From Opisthorchis felineus (lineage: Eukaryota; Platyhelminthes; Trematoda; Opisthorchiida; Opisthorchiidae), in contig SJOL01007141.1 of assembly GCA_004794785.1 (NCBI GenBank), forward strand, positions 1,784,426 through 1,848,425: a stretch of 64,000 nt of DNA. Reading direction: 5' to 3'. Of this stretch, positions 53,179-64,000 are shown piece by piece. Position 1 is the first letter of the stretch, and each line of letters opens with the position of its first letter. The translations under genes and the position numbers were made by a program. The notes beneath the pieces are model-generated. The model was given only the letters and a program-made list of their open reading frames with translations, did no database searches and was not told the origin of the DNA.

Positions 53179-56100
53179 CTGTCATTAGCCGTTGGATTAA
53201 GCTATAGTGTACAGTTGAGGTCTCGTAGTCAAGCGCGCATATGAACGGGCCTAATGGTTATGATAGGTAGAAAGCATATGCGAAAACGCGTACGTTTACC
53301 ATAATGAAGGACAATGGTTGGCTTTATTTTTCGGTGGCATCGTTCCGCTTCTTGAAGTAATCAAGCCTGGTCGCGTCATGTCTTCCAACAGGAGGTGGCT
53401 CTCACCAGGATGGTGGTAATTCACATGTAGCTACCTGAAAATTCTGCTGTATTTCCTGAGTAGTTTCAGATAACTGATAATGAGGACATTCACGAAAAAA
53501 TATTCATTTCAATGCTGCTCAATGCATCAGACTTTCTTCGATTATTGTACTGCGTGCAAGGCAAGCTTCCCAAATAACATTGCTGTCTTCAAATATGGTA
53601 ACCAGCCTTGTCTAATTTGTTACTTCTGAGGAGTCTAACGGATATAAAAGTTATTCAAATATCTAGCTAGTTGAAACTTACATTGTACGCTCTGCAACTC
53701 TTACCTCTAGTTTGAAGAACAACGCGGGCTTTAGGAATTGCCATAGGATTATTTTGTGCTTTATGCCGTGAATTGATAGTCACCTACAAATTGGCGGTAG
53801 ACGATGAACGCCTAAACAATAATTCATCGGCAAAATATCACTGAATAGAGCAGCTTAAGACCAAAAACCTCTTAGTTTTGGCGAAGTTAATTTTGGGTGC
53901 TTCTAGTAATCGGCAAGTGTTCCATTGAACGCTTTTATAGTTCTAGGTTTTTGGCTCTGAAACCACCCTAACTTAAATTAAATCGCACACAGTATGAAAT
54001 CACAAAGTAGGAATTAAGCATAGACACTCCCAACTATAAGATAGAAAACTCAAAAAACGCCGTAGTAACCGAAAAAGCATTTTCATTCATCGGATACCCA
54101 TCCACGTGCAAGCAAATAAATTACCCCTCAGGAACTGCGACGTGCTTAGAATGGACCAGTGTTGTAGGCAGTTCTACGGCTTTAGTAAGTTGCTTCAGTT
54201 GCTACAGCCTACAATGCCCTCGTTGACGCAAAATATGCGGGAGGATCACTGCTGAACGTAAATTTGCATCTCTGCCCGAATAGGCGGATATGGAAACCTC
54301 CGTGTATCGAAAATCGTTGTTCAGAGTACTCGTCATGATAGAAACGCTCACTAACTTCTGATAATCCGGACAAAGCAAGAGGATTAAAGTTTCTGGAATG
54401 TAGCGATCATTAACAGTGTTCTAACACCCAGGTAGGCTAGAATGATGCGAACTGCATTGTATCGCAATAAAATCATCCGGAGCATACTTGCTTGCGGCAC
54501 TGTCTTCGATTACAAATGGCGTCAAATTATAGGCTTTCCGCAGTAAGCACCGGGAAGCTGATAGATGATTTTTTGTTACAGTTCTATATCGTGGGCTGCT
54601 AAGTAGAGCACCAAACACTGACGCCGACTATGAATCAAGCAGAAACACTATGCTGTTGGATTCCACGCTCCAGTGCGGGGAAAACGAAGACCTCGTTTAT
54701 CATTTCATGCAGCCAAACGAACGTAACTCACGTGCCTAGTAAACTTCAGAGATACAACTCACTTCTCCCATATCGGATAGCTAGACAACCGGGCTCACAT
54801 ACATGACTAACCTATGGCTCTGGTTCGAAATGAGGCAAGGTGACACCTGAAAAACAAAAACCAGTTAACACGGAGAAGCCAAATCATCTGGTGGAAGAAG
54901 TATGCGCATTTACCAGCGCAATGTGGATCGACTTGGAGCACTTGTGGGTTTGCATCAAAAACAATAGATCAGTTAACTTCGATTTATCTGACTTTGACAG
55001 TTCATGTGCGACAATGCTGAAGTCTTGTGGACGTTGTGCTAGATGCCTTTAAACAAGGGAAGGCGCATGCAAAGTCATTTGGCGGACCACGTTTGGAACG
55101 TAGCTGCCGCCTTCCAGGAGTTCCTATCGGTTACAGTGATGCAGTGTATGTGCCCCATATTCTCGAATGGACTACCATGCTTGCCGTGACGGCTTTATGG
55201 CTTGCTCGAGCCTGCCAAAATCTTGCATGCTTCTCAGCAAGCGAACATAGGCGTTGCCCGGGCGGCTGTTGGCCACGTCGCCAAGGCGAACGTTCTCGAC
55301 GGTGTGCAAACAGCCTAATCACGGGTGATACGCAACCAGTGGGACATGAGGCGAGAGAGAATCGTGGGCCTGTGCGCCGTATTACGTCCAATTTGTGACA
55401 GAACTGGTGCACAATTGAGATAATGAAAAAGCAGCCAATTGCACGGCATTTTCAGATAAGTCAGAAAATGAAATATAACGAAGCATCGTTGGATTTTGCT
55501 GCGAAAAAACACTAGTCTGACCGCAGGGACAATTGCTGCTATCTGTGAGCTTTCTTCATGGTGCTGCTCGTTCGTCATGTCCCGCTGATTGACCTCTGAC
55601 TTCTTTATAAACAGGAAGAGAACCCATGTATATCAGGATGCCTTTTTGCATTCTGTCCCTTACCAGAAGTTGCGCATCCAATAACTACGTACCAAATTTG
55701 AGATTATCCAAAGACACTCAATTAAAACGTCTAGTCGCTTGTACTTCATGGACAACAACAACTTTGGAGATGAACCAGAATAGAATGTCGTTGGTGAACC
55801 ACTCATAAAATAAGGGAAAATGCCAATTTTTTCGTCAGGGGTGAGCAACAACACTATTATCCTTCATGCAACATGAGCCCTACTACCTAAGGTTGAGCAG
55901 GATGAAAATTGCGCAACAACGATTTACAGAAAATCTCCCCCGGAGTTTATGCTGAACCTTTGTGGATCATTAGAGCTGTTTTGGGATATTAGAAACAGGG
56001 CACTGAACACGGTCCGAGATTTCACCTGCTTGCTTTACAGCCATTCTTATTTGCTTACTACGGGAACTACAGGACGAACCGTATATTAAGACAAGCAGCC

Positions 56101-56399
56101 AGCGCTAGCGGAGGCTCCAATGATTTCCTATCATTGCTGCATTATTTTCGTACTCTTATTACTCTTCTTATTATTCCTCAAAAGTGAGCTTTAACTAGTC
56201 CACGCCGCGTGCATACTATGCAGTAGATAAGCCAAGTTAAAGTAAAATTACGCGCCAAAAGCAGATTATGGGCCTATTTGATCTGGGCTAGCAGGAATGC
56301 AGAAAATTCTACAATCTAACCCAAATGGTTTCGTACAAAGCGCCGCAGTTTTCGGGAAAACTGCGCATGTCTGGCTGGGTTCAGTGGCCTTTATTATGC
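53179..56399. other. Spacer: no recognised gene
   Basis: Mostly AT-rich. A GC-richer block at 55027-55412 has overlapping ORFs on both strands (up to 123 codons) and no motif. Nothing else supportable. Confidence 0.4.
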
Positions 56400-56760
56400 C
56401 TTAAGGCAAATGCTAAGGGCTTATTTCGGACCTTCTAAAGGCATTCAGTAGAGTTCCACATGTACAGCTGCTTCAAAATTTCGGGCCTTATTGTGCTTAT
56501 GGAGAAATGCCGGAAGAGCTGGAAGATTTTACGAAGCTACATACCGAAAAAGTTAGGGTGTCTGGCTCTTTTCAAACACGTCTTTCCTACTCCACCAAAA
56601 CGGCCTAAAAGGCGGTCACACTTCGAATAATTCGGCGCTCCTTCGTAGTCTTACACGATTGGACTACCGTGTGCTCCGTAAAACTTACGTCAGGCCGCTT
56701 CTTGAATGAGCCGGTCAGTTTTTATAATAAGGACACGAGAATGGTCTAGTAATTGAGTTC
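56400..56760 (+). pseudogene. Ancient CR1-like RT fragment
   Basis: Plus strand, heavily decayed. DLLKAFSRVPHVQLLQNFG (about 56430-56488) corresponds to RT motif A (compare DLSKAFDRV in the 61.4-kb copy). KVRVSGSFQTRLSYSTKT follows, and a C-terminal block near 56665-56715 (LDYRVLRKTYVRPLLE) corresponds to [15 protein letters not shown] at 62.0 kb. Unrelated in age to the inverted repeat. Confidence 0.5.
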
Positions 56761-56836
56761 AGCACGGGAATCGACATAACCAAAAGTACTAGAAATTCGG
56801 AATTCAGCACGGCGTAACGGGTAGCACGTATGAAGA

Positions 56837-56883
56837 CATTATCATTATTAATATTATTATTATTATCATCATCATCATCATTC
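56837..56883. repeat. (ATT)n(ATC)n microsatellite
   Basis: About 45 bp of ATT then ATC trinucleotide units. It may be the tail of a SINE or LINE; CACGGCGTAACGGGTAGCAC just upstream loosely resembles the SINE body. Confidence 0.7.
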
Positions 56884-57272
56884 AAGATGACGTGTGCGTA
56901 GCACTCGGAATATTAAGACAAGAGAATAATGCGTAGATCAACGAATAGAGCATCAGTCATATTCATCACATCCACCACAACTTGAATGAGTGTGTGGATG
57001 TTCATAGTTCAGTGATGGTCTTGAACGTAATCCCTCGGATCTTCTCGAATTGGAAACTTCAGGTTCTTCGCAGTTATTATGTTCTCCAGAGATAAGGTTT
57101 TGTTCAGATACAATAAGATTGTCTACAAAGGATTCATTAAAATTTGAAACAGCAGAAGTACCGTCAACAGACTGACCTCCGGTAGTGAACGCAACCTGAC
57201 AATGTCTCCGGTGACAAAGGAGAACCTCCAAATCGAGCACTGTGGCCATACGTTTGCCAGTTGATGAAAGTA

Positions 57273-58061
57273 TTATTCTTGTAGCAGGCCGTAAATCATT
57301 ACCCTTGGGAAACGTAACATCAGCCTTTTTGGCACAATCAAGACTTGTGCGCAACGAGTGAGATTAAAAAGAATCGCGGGACTCTTCCCAGTAACTGAAT
57401 GAACGACGTTCCTGCATTGCATTAAAAAATTATCAATTCCGCGGTCTAATTCCACAAAAGAAGTAAGAGGGAATAAAGTAAGGGTAGATTTTTGTGTCCG
57501 CACAAACTTCTCAGCAAGCCCGTTCGACTGGGGATGTCGTGGATCAGTAAACAGATGCCAACATCCAAGGATTTTTGACCATTCCTCGAAGGATTTTGCA
57601 GTAAGGTGTGTGCCGTTGTCAGTGACCAAAGCAGTTTGTACATTTTCATGGCCGATTAATTACCTCAATGCTTACTGTGTGAATTCAGCAGTAGCAGAAG
57701 TAGTTAGAAAAAGTTCAGGTCAACGTGAATATGCGTCAATAAAAGTTAAAGCATAGTAAGTACCGAGAAAAGAACCGCAGTAGTCGGCGTGAACTTGTTG
57801 AAATTTTTCACAAGTAACTGGCCACGGATAACACTGTGAAGATTTGCTGTCAACCTTGTGTGCACAGTAAACACAATTTTTAGCAGTATGCTTGATGTCA
57901 GCATCTAGTTCCGGCCACCAGCATGACAAGCGTGCAAGATAGCTCATTTTACCAACACCCAGATGACCAGAGTGCAAATCTGCAAGATCAGCCGCTCGCT
58001 GAGTTGGTGGAATGATAACTCCATCCTCAAAACACAAAAAATCATCCGGAGTAATGGACAA
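57273..58061 (-). pseudogene. Gypsy integrase
   Basis: Inserts the element's cDNA into the genome. 57720-58061 carries the HHCC zinc finger (LHSGHLGVGKMSYLARLSCW through KNCVYCAHK) and the first catalytic Asp region (VHADYCGSF...LTFIDAYSR). A break near 57650-57720 follows. 57273-57629 carries TDNGTHLTAKSFEEWSK (second Asp) and PHPQSNGLAEKF-like PRHPQSNGLAEKFVRTQKS (catalytic Glu), giving a DDE triad split over two frames. No single protein is possible. Confidence 0.8.
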
Positions 58062-59181
58062 ACTTTCGCGGCGACAGTAAAATGCAGGAAATCGACGGCG
58101 CTCTTGCTGTGTTTAGCCACGTCGCAGCGCAGAAAATATGATAGCAAAATATCTTCTAGTATCAGCAACAAGCGCATCCTGCTTGGCTGGTAATGGTTGA
58201 ATCAACAAACAATCTGAATTGTTTGAATCGGATTCGAATTCTGAATATGAAATCGGCATGGAGAATCATCTTTGCGCTGCGATGAACAATCGTGTAGGTA
58301 GGCGAACTCGGTGCAGTAATCCACGGTTGCACCATTGCAGCAGATGACTTCGCTAGAGACTTTGTAGGATCAGTAGCAGCAGTAAAGTTTGATCCCAAAA
58401 GATACGTATGGAGTCGTTTGACGGCCCAATATACCGTAATTGCTTCTCGTTGAGTTTGAGAATACCCCACGTTCGGCTTTTGAGAAACGACGGAAAATGC
58501 AGATCGTCAGTCTGCCACACTGTTGAAGGATTCCTCCTATTCCAGTGGAAGAAGCATCAGTAATGATGTTCGAATGACGTTTGGAGGAAAATGGTTTCAA
58601 AACAGCTGAAGTTTGAAGATGACCAAGCAATGTACGCAAAGTCTTTTCACGGTTGGAGGCCCAGGAAAATTGATTCGCAGATAGAACATCAAACACGCAA
58701 CATACATGTTTAGAAAAATCAGGAACAAAACGGGAATAGTACTGAAGTGCCCCAGAACTGAACGCAGTTCTTGTGGATTGGTTGTTGATGGCGCATTTAC
58801 TAAAGGAGATAGACGGTTTGTGTCGGGATTAAAACCACTGCCATCCACAATGTAGCCAAGGCATCAAAATGATGGAAGAACAAGGGTGCATTTACCAGGA
58901 TGAATGGCCACATTGAACTCAGAAAATCGCTTTATTAAACACGATGGACGCAAATCATGGATGGCTTTATCGGCAACATGCGCTATGACATCATCTTAGT
59001 ACGTCTCAACACCCTCCAAATCTTTTGTTATAGAATTCATAACTTGCTGAAATACAGCTGGTGAAACGTTCAGACCAAAGGGAAGGAAGATGTATCTGAA
59101 TAACCCAAAAGGTATGTTGATCACAGTATGATTACTAGAGGCTTCGTCCGGTGGTATCTGAATATAGGCATCTTTTAGATC

Positions 59182-59366
59182 GTAGAGGAAAATGTTGGTA
59201 GCTCAGGTAGCGTAGATGGTCGTTGGCTTGTTCGCTGAGCTGGGCAGTTTGATCGCAAACGTTTCCTCACCAATTTAGGTGACATAATCAGTGCGTTATT
59301 GGGGAGCGTAGTGATGCGTAGCGATGTGTTGGTGGTTGTGCACAGCTCAGCGAACAAGCCAACGAC
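59182..59366. mobile_element. 185-bp retro-insertion (right copy)
   Basis: The mirror of 45817-46001, with the same 13-bp target duplication on each side. Its presence in both arms shows that it inserted before the inverted duplication. Confidence 0.75.
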
Positions 59367-59678
59367 CATCTTTTAGATCAATTTTTGAAAACATACCTGA
59401 ACCTGATAAACGCTACAGTACATCTTCGGGTTCTTCTGTACTGCATGTACGTTGTAGTTACCGCGTATTTAACGTTTGACGGTAGCCCCCACAAATTCCC
59501 GGAGTAATAGCATTGGCATTCAGAGGGATAACTATCGAAATTGCCCAGTTTGATGATTCAGCAGGAGTCAGTATTCCCCTAAAGTTAAAATGCCCGCGCA
59601 AACCGGGCTCCCACGGGGCCAAAAACCCTGCAAACGAAAAGCAGCTCTCGAAGCCCCCAAGACAGGAAGCTGACAGGC

Positions 59679-60653
59679 ATGCTGCAGAAGCCCCTTCGGA
59701 GCCTTGGACTCAAACTCGACGTGCTGCCATTAAACACACACTTCCTCAACCTTTGCAACAAAGTTTGTGATATTAAACAGTCAGTTTGCCTTGAACAGCT
59801 GTCCATAATCGCACTCACAGAGACCTGGCCCACACCAGATGCCTCTGACGCGGAGATCTTGATAGACGGCTACTCTATTCTTCGAGCTGGTAGGGTTGCT
59901 TTGTACTTACATGCGGCCCTGCCCATCCAGGTTGTTCTCCCTGATACCACTCCTGCCCCTTTTTGTGATACACTGCGGAATCGAATCCCGCTGCGCGGGC
60001 CCGAGTCTCCCCTTCTTGGTATGGTCTACCGGTGCCCCTCGAGTCCTCCGGAAGATGACCAGTTCCTAATACAAACCCTCGAGCAACTCTACTCTAGCTA
60101 CCACTTCAACCATATATTGCTGTTAGGTGAATTCAACGCTCCAAAGGCCTACTAAATGGAGCTACGGCTCATCGGAGCAAGTGCACTTTTTGCAGCCACG
60201 CTGAACAAAGTCGTTCAACAGAGCGCTTGGACTCAAATTGTCGTCGCACCCAACAGAAACCGCGCAGGCCAACTACCATCCTTTATGGATTTGGTCATCA
60301 CCAACGAAAAACAATTCGCTGATCAGGTGACAATTAATGTTCCACTGGGACACAGTGACCACTGTGTGCTGACCACTGATTTCATCTGCTACCGGGCCAG
60401 GAATCCCGAACCTCAACCGTGGATTCGAAACTTCTGCCGTGCGGACTTCTCAGGAATGCGCATCTTTCTTGATCAAGTAAAACTGGGACCAGTTTCAGTG
60501 GAAGACTTATATAGGACCATTTTCCATAAAGTTCACGAGGCTGACGCGTTGTTCGTCCCAAAAAACCAGCATGCAGTCGAGTGGGCCGCAAGCTACCTAA
60601 AAGGATTCGGCGTCTTCTGGGAACGAGGTCTCAACTATTCTTCAAAAAATTGA
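59679..60653 (+). pseudogene. CR1-like endonuclease in two ORFs (right copy)
   Basis: 59679-60155 and 60156-60653 are contiguous in one frame, separated only by TAA followed at once by ATG. The first has SIIALTETWPTPDASDAEIL and LLLGEFNAPKAY. The second has MDLVITNE and GHSDHCVLTTDFICYRAR. Together they form an APE-type endonuclease and linker. Whether the stop is a mutation or is bypassed cannot be decided from sequence; decay elsewhere favours mutation. Confidence 0.75.
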
Positions 60654-61219
60654 CTACAGGAGACACAGAAGATGAGCTGGCATTTCGTAAACTGTAAAAC
60701 TGCTGTAAATCAGAAATCCGCCAATGGAACATACAAAAACAAGCCACCATTCTGGACCTCGCCCGGTAAAACAGAAATGTGCTGGTTAAGTACATGAGAC
60801 ATCGCCGCAGAAACAAGTCATCCGCGTTCTCCTTGAGGGACAGGAACGAACAACCCACGAGTGACCCAATAGTGGTATCTGAGGTCTACAGAGAACACTG
60901 TGCAGGTCTATAGTCAGCCCCGGCGTCCTCGTCACATCCAATCTTGTCAAGGCGCAGCAACGAACGGCCTCTAACCGACTTGGTCTTTACGGAGGAGGAA
61001 ATTGGTTAACTCTTGCACAAGATCGAGCCGTTCTGCGCGTTGGGGTCCGACGGGGTCCGTCGAAGGATCCTGAAGGACACGTCGTTCACACTGGCAAAGC
61101 ATTTCTACCTGGTGTTTTGTCAGTCGCTCGACGAAGGCCACCTTCCCTCTGCTTAGAAGGAAGCGATTGCCACACCAATCTACCAAACTGGTGGGCGACT
61201 ATCGCCTGGCAGCTACAGG

Positions 61220-62374
61220 CCTATAAGTCTCACTAGCGTACCATGCAAGGTGATGGAAAGCATTTTGAAGCGGGCCATCCTAGATCGCCTTACTGCCAAC
61301 AACTCAATATCCCCAGTTTAACACGGATTCCTCCAAAACCGTTCTTGCGTGACGAGTATGCTCGTATTTATGGACGGTTTAACCCAAGCTAAGGACGACG
61401 GACTCATATCGGATGCCATATTTTTCGACCTCTCAAAAGCATTCGATCGAGTCTTAAACGTCCTGCTGCTCCACAAACTCGAGTCTTACTGAATTCAAGG
61501 GAAAATTCTACACCGGACTAAGGCGTTCCTACCAGACAGAACATTCCGAGTGAAAGTAGGCCCGACCTACTCTTCTCCAGTGCCGGTCTCCACTGGAGTT
61601 CCTCAAGGCTCCGTTTTGGGACCACTGTTGTCTCTGATATACGTCAACGACCTTCCAGATGTTCTTTCAAGTCCAAGTCTACTTTTTGCAGACGACTTGA
61701 AATCCTGGAGTTCCAATGCCAGTGCCTTCCAAATGGATGTAGACGCTGCAAAGTACTAGTCGTATGACTGGCACCTTCCTCTGAATGACGAAAAGTGCGT
61801 CTATGTGTCATTCGGAGGGGACTCAGCGAACGCTTTTGTCGTGCATGATGCGAATAGACCATACGACATCACGAGGATGAATGCCAAAAAGAATTTGGGT
61901 ATCCGGCTCTCTTTGAACATGTCCCTCTCACTGCACCATGGGAAATCGTCTCAAAAGGCATTCGCCGTTCTACGGATGATTCGGTGCACCTTCACCCGTA
62001 TTACTCGCATGTACTTCCAAATACTCTACGGGGCCTTGGTCAGACCGCTTCTTGAATATGCCAACCAAGTTGTCCACTCAGGACGCAAGAAGGACGTAAC
62101 CCTCATTGAGCGTGTCCAGCGAGCTGCTACGAAAATGATTGCAGGCATTAAATCCATGGACTATGAAACGCGTCTCGCGGTGCTTGACCTCTTTCCCCTG
62201 GATTATCGTGGCCTCCGAGGAGACCTAATACTTACGTGTGCGCTGTTTAAACGAGGATTGGCTAACAGGTTTTCACTGCTGACCCAGCAAACGCACGGCG
62301 GGGACATGGTAAGTAGACACTCAAGCTCAGGGCGCACACTTCCCTCAGGCAAAATTCCTTCTCATTTCGGGTAG
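61220..62374 (+). pseudogene. CR1-like reverse transcriptase
   Basis: Blocks in order: PISLTSVPCKVMESILKRAI-like sequence (near 61220), AIFFDLSKAFDRVLNVLLLH (motif A, about 61418-61477), [20 protein letters not shown] (motif B, about 61589-61648), [12 protein letters not shown] (motif C, FADD, 61681-61716), and an open C-terminal frame at 61805-62374 ([15 protein letters not shown], then [17 protein letters not shown] and [15 protein letters not shown]). Stops at about 61318-61320, 61489-61491 and 61757-61759 interrupt it. The catalytic Asp pair is intact. Confidence 0.75.
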
Positions 62375-62660
62375 TAGCTGTGTGGAATAGGCTTCCTCCG
62401 ACGGTTGTCCACGCTCCTTGTAGAACCGAGTTTAAAGCACTATTAGACACTTTTTATGCGAGTCATCGCGCTCGCAAGCATACTGCCCCGCGCTGAAAAA
62501 TTAAAGAGCAGTGCTACACCCTTCCTTCGCTCGTGCCTTCCAGGTGTACGACAGCTGCTAAACGACAAGAAAAAAACGGACCTGGGAAGCTTGGGTGAAA
62601 GCTTCGATCCTGTGTATCAATCCGTGAATCCGTGGAGAATCGACTCCCCCCACCAACATT

Positions 62661-63234
62661 AATATTCACCCACATGCCAGACCGAGGTATGAAGTAACTT
62701 ACGTTGTTGTCACTGCACCGCATAGTTCTGTGTTGTTTTTCGCCCACAACCCAACCTATAACAAGGCACCTGATTCCTTTTCAATGGGAGCTTTAGTTTT
62801 AATTGGTTCCAAATCAAGTATCACCAACCCCTTTAAGGTCTACTATCACGAACGGCGCAGTTACGTTTTTCTCCTTCCTATTCACACATTCAGTCTGGAT
62901 CTATGTCACGCATCGTTAGCCTACCTGACCGAATAATGAGCCATTGTCCTTCTACGGATGAGCGAGTCTAGTTGACCTATTGTGACCTTCAAACATGAGG
63001 CACATTTACGAATGTTGCACTGGTTATCGCTTTCTTCTAGTCATATATGTCTAGCGGTCAAGGCCGGTGGAGTGATACATCAGGTGCAGTAAACCGGGGA
63101 TAACATAAAAAACGTGAGTTGTTTGCCACCTGTTACAAGAGTTATCATTCTCGTGTTCGCTTGTAAAATGCAACAATATTAAAAATATGTAGGTTTCACG
63201 TGACGTGTATTTACTGTAATTCGTGACGTGATGG
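62661..63234. other. No recognisable feature
   Basis: Flank of the LINE. The ORF 62730-62936 has no motif. Confidence 0.4.
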
Positions 63235-63651
63235 TTGATACTCCGGCCTCCAATGTGTGAAGAACACCAAAGGCCTATTAGCGTGTCATTTTTTGCTCTG
63301 AAAAAGCGAAAAGCGGGGAATTTTCACCAATATTTACAAAACAGTGAATACAAACAAATTAGGTTTGAGAGTAAACTCCTCCGGTATTGGCAGATGGAAA
63401 AGATTCACAATGAGGTGCCGCGTTGCAGAAGATGCAACACAGCGTACAGGTATGTAGACTGTAGCCTTGTTCATGTTCGTTCCTGTTTGTGCCGCGAGGC
63501 GATGCCCAATGCGACGGAAGCACGGTTTGCAGTAAGAGGGACCCACCGAGAACATTTGCTCAAATTGAGCACCACGAGCCCTACAGAACAATCTCAAAAT
63601 AACCTACAGAAGTTGACGTGGGTGGTAGAGGATGTTCTGTCGGATTCTTAG
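63235..63651 (+). CDS. Unrecognised ORF, possible exon or single-exon gene
   Basis: 138 codons, plus strand, with a basic N-terminal half (FFALKKRKAGNFHQYLQ), a Cys-rich middle (CRRCNTAYRYVD, SCLCREAM) and a Thr/Ser/Gln-rich end. Cysteine spacing hints at a small metal-binding fold, but no family fits. No transposon neighbour explains it, and no splice sites or poly(A) signal decide it. It could be chance. Confidence 0.25.
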   Translation: MILRPPMCEEHQRPISVSFFALKKRKAGNFHQYLQNSEYKQIRFESKLLRYWQMEKIHNEVPRCRRCNTAYRYVDCSLVHVRSCLCREAMPNATEARFAVRGTHREHLLKLSTTSPTEQSQNNLQKLTWVVEDVLSDS

Positions 63652-64000
63652 CGTGAAACACTCTATACCAGGATGACCTTGGGAGTGTAGTGGTCTGGGT
63701 ACCCAAAAAAGCTACTTTAGGAAGAGTGTGTGGCAAAGAAATAAATATAATTACTCCGAATTGAGTACACAATAATAAAAAGGGTCGAATGGAACAGACT
63801 CACTAAGAATTGTTCTTTTTAAAATAGCTCGTCGTTGGCCCAGGTCAGTGAATAAATAATAATCCGATTGTGGATGTCCAGGGGTCTTCTTTCCGGGAAG
63901 CCCTCATATACAATAAACTCCGAAGACAGTCTGAAATGTTTCGATACCAGAGTTAGCACATGAAGCTCGCGAATGACCGCTGTAAGCGCGAGTGAAATGA
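63652..64000. other. No recognisable feature (window end)
   Basis: AT-rich sequence with AAATAAATAT and AATAATAAA near 63739-63780. No gene supported. Confidence 0.4.

Larger units (their letters stand above)
56953..59460 (-). mobile_element. Ty3/Gypsy pol remnant (RT, RNase H, integrase)
   Basis: Minus strand, from RT (about 59460) through RNase H (58162-58696), integrase (57273-58061) to the pol C-terminus (56953-57354; NDLRPATRIILSSTGKRM). Interrupted by the 185-bp insertion at 59182-59366, the Tyr-stop-Asp-Asp box (58996-58998) and frameshifts near 58600, 58470 and 57700. gag, protease and both LTRs are missing. The part from 58059 up is duplicated in the left arm; the integrase is unique to this copy. 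Confidence 0.8.
58059..62010. repeat. Right arm of 3,952-bp inverted repeat
   Basis: Reverse-complementary to 43173-47124. Gypsy and LINE sequence continue beyond both ends here (integrase below 58059; RT C-terminus and 3' end above 62010), so this looks like the parental copy. The spacer between arms is 10,934 bp. Confidence 0.92.
59513..62660 (+). mobile_element. CR1-like LINE, longer copy
   Basis: Plus strand. Endonuclease (59679-60653), a decayed region (60654-61230), the RT (61220-62374) and the end of the ORF with 3' UTR to about 62660. Several stops and frameshifts (near 61230, 61320, 61491 and 61757) make it inactive. It lies head to head with the Gypsy fragment, the two coding regions being about 50-100 bp apart. 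A typical short 3' tail was not clearly identified. Confidence 0.75.

Noticed and set aside
43173..62010. Inverted repeat as terminal inverted repeats of one giant DNA transposon
   Set aside because: The arms are made of truncated retroelements, the right arm's elements run past its ends, and no transposase or target duplication is seen.
1..64000. CRISPR array, bacterial operons or phage genes
   Set aside because: No regular spacer array or prokaryotic gene organisation; spliced genes and LINEs show that the DNA is eukaryotic.

Overview
This window is nuclear DNA of a metazoan, most likely a parasitic flatworm and probably a digenean fluke. Three things point there: a 45-nt micro-intron near the 5' end of a conserved gene, very long introns filled with transposons, and the particular mix of RTE and CR1-like LINEs, Ty3/Gypsy elements, a Penelope-like element and a CACTA-like transposase. 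The species is not identifiable from the sequence alone. Over half of the window is recognisable or suspected mobile DNA, almost all of it broken. Most short ORFs are not genes.

Host genes. (1) PIN1, a phospho-Ser/Thr-Pro prolyl isomerase, is complete on the minus strand with exons at 29166-29211, 28932-29120 and 21702-21922. It has a 45-nt and a 7.0-kb intron, and the joined reading frame encodes 151 residues. (2) A plus-strand gene for an unrecognised, helix-rich protein is supported by splice-bounded exons at 11212-11349, 11532-11590, 11653-11742 and a terminal exon at 16695-16967. An upstream exon at 4973-5113 may belong to it. (3) A weak terminal-exon candidate lies at 52988-53178.

Layout. 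1-4 kb: two RTE LINEs tail to tail, the second lacking its reverse transcriptase. 5-17 kb: the plus-strand host gene, with an LTR-like piece, Penelope-like 3' ends, a hammerhead-like motif and an old RTE in its introns. 21.7-29.2 kb: PIN1, with a Penelope-like element and RTE pieces in its large intron. 29.5-35.6 kb: further RTE copies, tRNA-derived SINEs and a 5'-inverted RTE. 37-42 kb: the 5' part of a Gypsy element (gag zinc knuckles and protease), a decayed CACTA-like transposase, and LTR and RTE scraps. 43.2-62.0 kb: a near-perfect inverted repeat with 3,952-bp arms (43173-47124 and 58059-62010) around about 10.9 kb. Each arm holds a Gypsy pol fragment and a CR1-like LINE arranged head to head. 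The right copy is the longer one and continues into Gypsy integrase and the LINE 3' end.

Most notable: the large inverted duplication and its 323-bp secondary copy; a dispersed repeat whose diverged copies keep a hammerhead-ribozyme-like core with compensatory changes in stem II, one copy being a small insertion with a 13-bp target duplication; and the PIN1 micro-intron. I did not find a convincing new gene system. All motif calls come from reading, not from database search.
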